Source: Acidimicrobiaceae bacterium
GTDB taxonomy: Bacteria; Actinomycetota; Acidimicrobiia; Acidimicrobiales; RAAP-2
Length of the DNA stretch: 39,357 nt
NCBI GenBank assembly: GCA_003162475.1
Contig: PMOI01000012.1
Span: 94,380-133,736, forward strand
Direction of reading: 5' to 3'
Part shown: in pieces, positions 32,935-39,357 of the stretch
How the letters are laid out: every line of letters starts with the position of its first letter
Position numbering within the stretch: position 1 is the stretch's first letter
The notes under the pieces: generated by a model
Databases searched by the model: none
Told to the model about the DNA's origin: nothing
What the model saw: only the letters and a program-made list of their open reading frames with translations
Translations under genes and position numbers: made by a program

Positions 32935-34029
32935 GTGTTAGAAGAGGCAGTCTCGATAATGAGTGGCAACGAACTCGTAGCGCGACTCGAAGATCCGCTT
33001 CTCTACCTCATCGACGTGAGAGAGCCCGACGAAGTGGCGGAGTGGCGAATTCCTGGTGCGCACAATATTCCCCTTGCGTCACTGCACTCTCGTATCGCCG
33101 AGGTGCCACTCGACAAGGACCTGGTGCTGGTCTGCGCCAAGGGGACCAGAGCACAGGAAGGAGCCGAACTCCTCGCCGCAGAGGGCATCTCGAGTCGCGT
33201 TCTCGATGGGGGCATGGCAACGTGGGGCTCAACCTACGACCAGGTCGAGGACGACTTCGCTGGCGCCACGGTGGTTCAACTTCGTCGTCGTGGCAAGGGG
33301 TGCCTGTCGTACGTGATCGGCGCGGGCTCGAACGCCGTGGTCATCGACCCCTCACGCGAGATTCGCCAATATATAGAGGTGGCGCGCCACCACGGCTGGG
33401 CGATCACCCACGTCCTCGACACCCATCTTCACGCCGACCACCTGAGCGGTGTTCGGGCCCTCGCTGGTGAAAGTGGCGCCGCGTTGTGGCTCAATCCCGC
33501 CGATCACTTTCATTTTGACTTCGAGCCCCTCGCTGACGGCAAGTCCCTTGAACTGAAGCCTGGCGTGGATCTGCGGGTCTCATCGGTCAGCGTGCCCGGG
33601 CACACCGAGGGCTCGACCATGTACCAACTAGGCGAACAGGCGATTTTTACTGGCGACACCCTCTTTCTGGAGAGTGTCGGGCGCCCAGACTTGGCCGATC
33701 AGGCCGAAGCCTTCGCCCATCACCTCTTTAAGAGCCTTCACGAGCGCGTTTTGCCATTGAACGACGAAATTACCGTGTTTCCCGCACATTTTGGCCCCGG
33801 CGTCGAGGTTCACGCTGGCCAGTTCGTTGCCAGCACCCTCGGGTCGCTGCGCAACGTTTTGGCACCTTTGGCCCTCGACGAGGACGATTTCGTCAATTGG
33901 GCACTAGCAAACGTCAAGGACCGGCCCGGGAACTATCAGCAGATTGTTCGCATCAACGTGGGTCAAGCCGAGATCGACGGCAACGCCGAGGAATTGGAGA
34001 TGGGCCCCAATCGCTGCGCGATCGCGTAA
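32935..34029 (+). CDS. Rhodanese / metallo-beta-lactamase fusion, persulfide dioxygenase-like
   Basis: A 364-residue two-domain protein. The N-terminal rhodanese (about 8-105) has LIDVREPDEVAEWRIPGAHN and the active loop CAKGTRA (Cys67). The C-terminal metallo-beta-lactamase domain has THLHADH (His164, His166, Asp168, His169), GHTEGS (His223), FTGDTLF (Asp241) and PAHFGPG (His285), plus SVGRPDL as in persulfide dioxygenases. It likely oxidises or transfers persulfide sulfur. Known fusions such as CstB have the metallo domain first; here the order is reversed. The start is GTG at leaderless spacing; an ATG eight codons in is an alternative. Confidence 0.88.
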   Translation: MLEEAVSIMSGNELVARLEDPLLYLIDVREPDEVAEWRIPGAHNIPLASLHSRIAEVPLDKDLVLVCAKGTRAQEGAELLAAEGISSRVLDGGMATWGSTYDQVEDDFAGATVVQLRRRGKGCLSYVIGAGSNAVVIDPSREIRQYIEVARHHGWAITHVLDTHLHADHLSGVRALAGESGAALWLNPADHFHFDFEPLADGKSLELKPGVDLRVSSVSVPGHTEGSTMYQLGEQAIFTGDTLFLESVGRPDLADQAEAFAHHLFKSLHERVLPLNDEITVFPAHFGPGVEVHAGQFVASTLGSLRNVLAPLALDEDDFVNWALANVKDRPGNYQQIVRINVGQAEIDGNAEELEMGPNRCAIA

Positions 34030-34580
34030 GGGTCGAAAGTCGCGCACGACTCCACCGACTTCGACGTCGCCTTAAAGATGATGAACGCGCGCTCCAGACC
34101 ATTCGCACGTATATCAACACTGTCAACTCGTATTGGTCAACCATCCACGTGACGCGAGACGCTGTCGATCAGTGATCGATCTTCGTGTGCGCGATTTCGT
34201 TGTGCGCACCGTTGATTCTGAAAAAAGTTTGACCAAATTACTGACGAAAAGTCGCGCAGAATCGCTAAATCATTGGCTTACAATATGGTTACGATTTTTT
34301 CCGGCCTCAACGAACACGTCATCGACAAACGTGAACGATATTTTTTCACCCCTCTGACCAGGTTTCTTGAGCACGTTTCAAAATTGTGTTTCTCTATATT
34401 GATTGTCCTAAGAATTTCCTAGCCTCTTCGCCTTGTCTGCGTGCTTTACCTATACTTGGTCATAAGGAAACGGCCGTGTCATGTCACGAGGCGCAACCTT
34501 GTGAGTTATATCGTTGTGCCGCATGATCTAAAAATTAAAGGTTGACGAAGTTCGACCCTTATGAATGGAGTGAATTGACC
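34030..34580 (+). promoter_or_regulatory. AT-richer intergenic region and structured leader of the IPT/TIG protein gene
   Basis: About 550 bases without a supported gene, visibly richer in A and T than the rest of the window. It holds a perfect dyad TCGATCAGTGATCGA (34165-34179), a probable promoter element CTTTACCTATACT (34444-34456, -10 TATACT), CATAAGG (34461-34467), and two hairpins in the predicted leader of about 120 bases: 34484-34491 with 34497-34504 (eight pairs, one G-U) and 34538-34545 with 34552-34560 (one bulge). A GGAG lies about 10 bases before the ATG at 34581. Short open frames here look like chance. Confidence 0.5.
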
Positions 34581-37067
34581 ATGAATAATCCACGACGGAT
34601 ACAACGACACTTGGTAAAGGCACTTGCTGCCGGCGCCGTGCTCGTTGCTGCCGCCTTGCCACTCGCCATCTCTGGTGTGGCTAGCGCTGCGACGGCTCCG
34701 ACTCTTACCGCGATAGCGTTTACGCCTCACGGCGCCACGCCAAACGCCACTGGCGCTGACGTTGCGTCGGGGACTGCGACGTTCACCGGTTCTGGCTTCG
34801 CGAACAACGGTGCCACCAACAACACGTTGGTTGCTACGTGCTCCGCCGGCACATTGGTTTTCAGTTCGGTTGCTGAAACCTCAGCCACTACTGGAACCGC
34901 CAGTTTCGTGACGACCGGTACAGCCGCGGCGACATGCAATGTCGTCCTGACTGACGGAAATGGTGTGGCTACTTCTGTAACGGACGCGGCCAACCTTGAC
35001 GCTATTCCGACCATCAGTTTGATCAGCCCGAATAAGGTCTGGGAAGCGACTGCTCCCACAACGGTGACCATCACCGGAACCGGCTTCGTGACGGGAGCAA
35101 CCGTTGCGATCACGAACAATGTTGACGGAACGGCTTTGACGTCGTCGGTCACCTCGGTGAGCGCGACCTCGATCGTCCTGAGCGTCACGCCAACGAACCC
35201 ATCAGGTGGCGCTGCTGCTACGCCCGGTGCGTTCGGCGTGGTCGTGTCGAACACTGACGGTGGCACTTCAACCGCCGGAGCGTTCACTGTCGGCAACGGC
35301 CTTGAGAACGTGACTCCGTCGGCAGAATCGGCAATTGGTTCTTACACGGTCGCCTTGCTGGGCTCAGGCTTTCAGTACGGTGCGACAGTCTCGCTCAGCA
35401 CGTACAGCACCCCCGGCGTTGCCGGCGGTACGTACACCGCTGACGGGGGAGCTTGCCTCGCGGACATCACTAACGCAACGGTTAGCGGCATTAGCAATGC
35501 GCTTGCTACCACGATTACCAGCCCAACCGCGGGTACGATCACGGTTCCGATCACGGCTGTGACCGCTGCCGACTGTGCTTTGACGCTGACCAACACCGGT
35601 GCTGGCAACAATGCCATCGGCTACCAGCTTCTGACCGCCTTCGGTGTCGGCCAGGCGAATGCCGTGGCACCTGTTATCACTTCGTCAAACTCGACCACGC
35701 CCATTACGGTTGGCTCGCCTGCAACAACGGTGACGTTGACCGGTTCGGGCTTCAGCTCGTACTCCACAGTCGGTGCGGCCCCCGCTACTGGCGTTGCCTA
35801 CACGGCCGCGAACGGTGCTGCCGGTTCCACGTTGACGTTTAACGCTACGGTTTCGTCGGGCGTATTCGCTGGCGCCGTTCCCGTTACCGTCAGTAACGGT
35901 GCCGGTTCCACGACGTTCACTCCGGCCATTACGGTTGCTGGTCCTGCGATCACCTCGCAGGCGCCAAACCTCGTCGTCGGTGCACCAATCGGAGCCACCG
36001 TTGTTCTGACAGGTACGGGATTCTCTAACACCACCACTGGTACTGCAAGCGGCGCGGGTATGACCGGCACCGTGAGCTACGCCAGCGCGACGACTCTGAA
36101 CCTGGTAGTTACGGGTTCGCCAACCGGCACGACCGGTGGCGTTGTGAACGTCAGTACGGTTACAGGCACCGGCACGGTAAACGCGGCAACGTTCTCGCTT
36201 ACCATTGATGCGCCTCCACTTGTGGTAAGTGCTGTCACCTACGCGACCGGAGCCGGCAGTGATGTCGGTGTTGGCGCTACGGCGGCGACGGTGTACATCC
36301 ACGGATCGGGCTTCTCACCTGGTGCCACTGTTACCGCGTTTGTCAATGGTGCTGGCGTTGCTGACCCGAACGTGACCGCCACGGTTACGGCTATCACCCC
36401 GACTCAGATCACAGCGACAGTCGCGATCAAGGGGCCTGACGCCAACACTGCAGTTGGCTACACGGTCACGAACACTGATGGTGGCGCCGTAAAGGTTGCG
36501 GCGTTTGCTTACCCGATCTTCATCGGCCAAGGTCCGACAATCACCGCTGTCTCGCCCACCCCGGTTCTCGCTAGTGCGACGAACGCCGTTACCATCACCG
36601 GTACCGGCTTCCAAGCTGGCGCGGTCGTGAGCCCGACGTCGAATGGCACCTGTGGAGCTGCAACGGTCGTGTCGGCAACGTCGATCACGGCTTCTTGCAC
36701 CTTTGGTGTTGCTCAGACGGTTGCTGTCAGCCTGGTTGTGACGAACACTGATGGTGGCTCTGCTACCTCAGCGGTTGTCCTGCCCGCGGTGACGTCGACG
36801 AAGCCTGCGACGTTCCACGTCACGGGTGCGCACGGTTACGCGGTTCCTGGTAAGACATCGACGATGACGATCTCTGGTACGGGCTTCTATGGCCAGCCAA
36901 GGATCACCAGCAGCGCTGCCGGTACGAGGGTCACTGTGTCGAAGGACACTGGTCACTTGTTGACCATTCGTGTGACGACCAAGGCTGGAACCAAGCACCG
37001 CACGTACACGTTCACCATTCGCTTGGCGAACGGTAAGACGGGTCGTGCGAACTACTCAGTCAAGTAG
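34581..37067 (+). CDS. Secreted IPT/TIG-repeat surface protein
   Basis: An 828-residue exported protein. The Sec signal peptide (basic MNNPRRIQRH, hydrophobic to about 31) ends at SGVASA, with cleavage likely after Ala36. Seven IPT/TIG-like immunoglobulin-fold modules of about 85-125 residues follow, each marked by a G(S/T)GF motif (GSGFANNG, GTGFVTGA, GSGFQYGA and so on) and several by VSNTDGG/VTNTDGG. Modules 1, 3 and 7 have two cysteines each, likely disulfides. Residues about 741-828 form a C-terminal module with GTGFYGQP and a YSVK end, shared with the next gene. There is no LPXTG and no C-terminal helix. An S-layer or adhesin role is likely. The ATG at 34581 is chosen over upstream TTG 34542 because the signal peptide starts there. 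Confidence 0.85.
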   Translation: MNNPRRIQRHLVKALAAGAVLVAAALPLAISGVASAATAPTLTAIAFTPHGATPNATGADVASGTATFTGSGFANNGATNNTLVATCSAGTLVFSSVAETSATTGTASFVTTGTAAATCNVVLTDGNGVATSVTDAANLDAIPTISLISPNKVWEATAPTTVTITGTGFVTGATVAITNNVDGTALTSSVTSVSATSIVLSVTPTNPSGGAAATPGAFGVVVSNTDGGTSTAGAFTVGNGLENVTPSAESAIGSYTVALLGSGFQYGATVSLSTYSTPGVAGGTYTADGGACLADITNATVSGISNALATTITSPTAGTITVPITAVTAADCALTLTNTGAGNNAIGYQLLTAFGVGQANAVAPVITSSNSTTPITVGSPATTVTLTGSGFSSYSTVGAAPATGVAYTAANGAAGSTLTFNATVSSGVFAGAVPVTVSNGAGSTTFTPAITVAGPAITSQAPNLVVGAPIGATVVLTGTGFSNTTTGTASGAGMTGTVSYASATTLNLVVTGSPTGTTGGVVNVSTVTGTGTVNAATFSLTIDAPPLVVSAVTYATGAGSDVGVGATAATVYIHGSGFSPGATVTAFVNGAGVADPNVTATVTAITPTQITATVAIKGPDANTAVGYTVTNTDGGAVKVAAFAYPIFIGQGPTITAVSPTPVLASATNAVTITGTGFQAGAVVSPTSNGTCGAATVVSATSITASCTFGVAQTVAVSLVVTNTDGGSATSAVVLPAVTSTKPATFHVTGAHGYAVPGKTSTMTISGTGFYGQPRITSSAAGTRVTVSKDTGHLLTIRVTTKAGTKHRTYTFTIRLANGKTGRANYSVK

Positions 37068-37086
37068 TAACTTCACTCCAAGCAGT

Positions 37087-37128
37087 AACTAAGGAAGGCC
37101 CCCTCGAAAGAGGGGGCCTTCCTTAGTT
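37087..37128 (+). terminator. Very strong terminator hairpin
   Basis: A perfect 19-base-pair inverted repeat (37087-37105 with 37110-37128) around a GAAA tetraloop, 19 bases after the stop codon of the IPT/TIG gene. The T-run behind it is poor, so termination would rest on the stem itself. The symmetry means it also works for the opposite strand. Confidence 0.9.
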
Positions 37129-37410
37129 CTCAAATTGTTTCGTTCACGTCTGATCAAAATTCATTGCCGCAATGTGTTATGGATTCTTGCGCAGAGTTTG
37201 TTGAAAAGTCGACAATTCATGAAGCGACCCCGATGGACAGCGTTTCGCTCGTCCGTGCGCGAATTATGTGACGCACTCCCAAAAAATCCGCGAACTGTAA
37301 CATAACGGCAAAGGGAATCTTCTACCTCCTTACCTATGCTGTCCTTAGTACCCATAAGGCACATGTTTAGGTGTTCGATCCTGACGGGCAGTGCAAAAGG
37401 TGGAAATCCA
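37129..37410 (+). promoter_or_regulatory. Intergenic region and leader of the second repeat-protein gene
   Basis: AT-richer spacer. It holds a perfect dyad CATTGCCGCAATG (37162-37174) and the promoter-like CCTTACCTATGCT (37328-37340, -10 TATGCT), matching 11 of 13 bases of the element before the IPT/TIG gene. CATAAGG follows at 37353-37359, then a leader of about 65 bases with AGGTGG before the ATG at 37411. No gene is seen. Confidence 0.5.
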
Positions 37411-39327
37411 ATGAAGAGCTTAGTGAACCGTAAAGTAGGTCGCAGGTCCATTCGTTCCATGGCGAAGGCCATCGCGGCCATCGGGGCGACGTCGGCCCTC
37501 ATGGTGTCAGGTCTGGCGTTCGTCGCCGTTTCCCCGGCGTCGGCCGCGGCAGGTACGCATTTAGTCTTCACGACCACCCCCGCATCGGGCACTGCCGGAG
37601 TGGCCCTTTCAAACATTGTTGTGACCGTGGAAGATGGAGGGGGTAATCCTGCAACGGGTACGGGCGCGTCCGACACCATTGCGCTGACTTCGTCGTGCAC
37701 GATTAATAGTGGCACGACCACCCAGACCGCGAGTTCGGCCGTGGCGACCTTCACTGGCATCATCATTGATACGGCTGGTTCTTGTACTCTCACCGCGACG
37801 GACACGCTTGCACCCGATGACACATTCACTCCGGTGGTGAGCGCAGCAATTCCAATTGCTGCTAACACGGCAAACAAGATTGCGTACACGACCGGTCCCC
37901 CCACCGCTGCCACCATTGGTGTGTCGTTGACTACTTTTAAGGTGTCGGTAGAAGACTCCCACGGCAACGTCATCACGACAGGGGTGGGCGCTCTTGACAC
38001 TGTCGCGATCGCGACATCGTCAGCCGGATGCACACTGGCCGGGACCGACACAGTTACCGCTGCCGCCGGCGTGGCTACTTTTGGTGCCGTCAGTTTCTCA
38101 GCGGGCACGAGCTGCACCCTTACCGCGACGGACACACTTTCACCTGACAACGCATTCACCGCGGTGACGAGCGGCGCGATCAACGTGGTGTCGAATACAC
38201 CTACTGGACTTGGCTTCACGACCGAGCCTGCAACCTCCGTTGCGGCGTCAACGGTTCTACCTTCCTTCGCTGTGTCAGTCGAGGCGAGTAACGGCGTCGC
38301 CCTTTCAGGGGGGGTTGGTGCTGCCGACGTCATCGTCTTGACGTCAGCGTGTGCGTTGACGGGAACTACGTCCGTGGCTGCGATAAACGACGTCGCGACG
38401 TTCACCGGGGTCACGATCAAGACCGGAAGCACCTGCCAGTTGGTAGCGACAGATTCGACGAGGACGCTGGCAATCGCGACGAGCAGGGTGATATTGGTGA
38501 CCGCGGGTGCGGCGACTCAGGTCGTCTTTACGACTGCACCGCCGACCACGGAAACGACCCCCTCAACGATACTGGCGACCTTTCGGGCTTCGGTTGAAGA
38601 CGCCAACGGGAACGTAGTGACCACGGGCACCGGATCATCGGACACAATCGCGATCACGTCGACATGCACGCTTGGAGGAACCACGACGGCAGCGGCCGTC
38701 GCCGGTGTCGCGACGTTCAGCGCCCTCAGCATCAACGCGACGGGCGCCTGCGTACTCACCGCAACGGACTCCTCCAGAACACTCACCGTCGCGACACACA
38801 CCACGTCGGTCGGCACGCCCCAGGCGGCGGTGACGGTACGAACCCTTAAAGGAGCCGCGGGCACCGCACTGAGGCTTTCGATCAGTGGAGGAACAGGCAC
38901 CGGTGCGGTGACCTGGACGCTGGCGACTGGTTCGTCGGCCGGTTGCACCTTGTCGGGGAATTCACTCACCGCCAGGCGCGCGGGCGCGTGCACCGTGACC
39001 GCGACGAAGGCCGGTGACACTACGTACATTGGTGCGTCCTCGCCAGCCACGAAAGTGACGTTCGTTCTACCTTTCAAGGCCTACCGTGTCATCGGCGCGC
39101 TGTTCTCTGGCAGGACGACGACGGCGACGATTACGGGCTCGGGCTTTTACGGACGACCCAAGGTCATCAGTAACGTCTCGGGTATCTCGACGAGAGTCAT
39201 CCGCGACACCGGCCGCACGCTTGTTGTTGTCATCTTTGTGGGTGGCGGCGTAAGGCCCGGTGTACATGCTTTCACCATTCTCTTGGCGAACGGCAAGCGC
39301 ACTTCTGTGAGGTACAGCCTGCGCTAG
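37411..39327 (+). CDS. Secreted Ig-like repeat surface protein with paired cysteines
   Basis: A 638-residue exported protein. A long Sec signal peptide (basic to about 19, hydrophobic to about 40) ends at SPASA. Four tandem modules of about 100-110 residues follow, each starting like VFTTTPASGTAG, passing through a VEDGNGN-like turn and a DTIALTSSCT strand, and closing with SCTLTATD. Each has two cysteines at matching places, so one disulfide per module is expected. A fifth, shorter module (AGCTLSG, GACTVTATK) leads to the C-terminal module, residues about 555-638, with GSGFYGRP and a YSLR end, homologous to the end of the upstream protein. The ATG at 37411 is chosen because the signal peptide starts there; the open frame from 37336 overlaps the promoter. 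Confidence 0.85.
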   Translation: MKSLVNRKVGRRSIRSMAKAIAAIGATSALMVSGLAFVAVSPASAAAGTHLVFTTTPASGTAGVALSNIVVTVEDGGGNPATGTGASDTIALTSSCTINSGTTTQTASSAVATFTGIIIDTAGSCTLTATDTLAPDDTFTPVVSAAIPIAANTANKIAYTTGPPTAATIGVSLTTFKVSVEDSHGNVITTGVGALDTVAIATSSAGCTLAGTDTVTAAAGVATFGAVSFSAGTSCTLTATDTLSPDNAFTAVTSGAINVVSNTPTGLGFTTEPATSVAASTVLPSFAVSVEASNGVALSGGVGAADVIVLTSACALTGTTSVAAINDVATFTGVTIKTGSTCQLVATDSTRTLAIATSRVILVTAGAATQVVFTTAPPTTETTPSTILATFRASVEDANGNVVTTGTGSSDTIAITSTCTLGGTTTAAAVAGVATFSALSINATGACVLTATDSSRTLTVATHTTSVGTPQAAVTVRTLKGAAGTALRLSISGGTGTGAVTWTLATGSSAGCTLSGNSLTARRAGACTVTATKAGDTTYIGASSPATKVTFVLPFKAYRVIGALFSGRTTTATITGSGFYGRPKVISNVSGISTRVIRDTGRTLVVVIFVGGGVRPGVHAFTILLANGKRTSVRYSLR

Positions 39328-39357
39328 ACGGAACCATCGTCGTTCTCACGAATGCCC
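39328..39357. other. Window edge, no feature
   Basis: Thirty bases after the last stop codon; no hairpin or start is seen before the window ends. Confidence 0.6.

Noticed and set aside
32357..32941. A 194-residue plus-strand frame over the rhodanese region
   Set aside because: It is antisense to the rhodanese gene, which has intact motifs and normal length.
34133..34357. A 74-residue open frame in the AT-richer spacer before the IPT/TIG gene
   Set aside because: No ribosome binding site or domain, and composition like non-coding sequence.
37161..38432. A 423-residue open frame on the minus strand opposite the Ig-like repeat gene
   Set aside because: It mirrors the repeated codons of the plus-strand gene, is low in complexity, and has no start signal or recognisable domain.
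34581..39327. The surface-gene region as a prophage or integrated element
   Set aside because: No integrase, transposase, direct repeats or tRNA-end attachment site is seen; base composition differs only in the spacers and mildly in the genes, which high expression or protein type can explain.

Overview
The window is GC-rich chromosomal DNA from an actinobacterium. I would place it nearest Acidimicrobiia, but that rank is an inference. The reasons are: the sucC-sucD-purN-purH-folD gene order typical of Actinobacteria; a CtaF-type cytochrome oxidase subunit IV; a five-helix single-subunit SdhC of the mycobacterial Sdh1 kind; a SalK/SCO6745-like protein; frequent GTG starts; and many genes with a -10-like hexamer 6-7 bases before the start codon and no ribosome binding site, as in leaderless transcripts.

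Layout. 1-6388 (+): a tight operon for succinyl-CoA synthetase (sucCD), late purine synthesis (purN, purH), folate one-carbon metabolism (folD, metF) and a small phosphomannose-isomerase-type cupin. 6452-8656 (+): isocitrate and malate dehydrogenases. 8786-12581 (-): succinate dehydrogenase (sdhC-sdhA-sdhB) followed by an SCP2-like protein. 12728-15986 (-): tatA and cytochrome c oxidase subunits II, I and IV. 16088-19814: AzlCD-type amino acid exporter, a CopD-like membrane protein, an enoyl-CoA hydratase, a short glycosidase-like protein and a DedA protein. 19897-23245 (+): a DoxX-Rieske fusion overlapping a response regulator and a sensor kinase. 23282-25843: a SalK-like protein, a small membrane protein, a DNA alkyltransferase (ogt) and an epoxide hydrolase. 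25884-28746 (+): three-subunit proton-translocating transhydrogenase. 28756-32303: aldo/keto reductase, a single-cluster ferredoxin, gltX, a DUF218 protein, and tRNA-Gln and tRNA-Glu. 32488-34029: a rhodanese and a rhodanese/metallo-beta-lactamase fusion. 34030-39357: two large secreted repeat proteins with AT-richer leaders.

How it fits together. Most of the window is central aerobic metabolism: TCA steps (sucCD, icd, mdh, sdh) feed a quinone pool and an aa3-type oxidase, transhydrogenase balances NADH and NADPH, and the folate genes supply purines and methyl groups.

The least ordinary parts are: (1) the two surface proteins at the right end, which have different repeat types but share a 63-residue C-terminal module and a matching promoter-proximal motif; (2) the DoxX-Rieske protein, with an internal twin-arginine segment, translationally coupled to a two-component system; (3) a glycosyl-hydrolase-like protein lacking the expected catalytic residues; and (4) a Cys/His cluster in SdhC consistent with a membrane-embedded Rieske centre.
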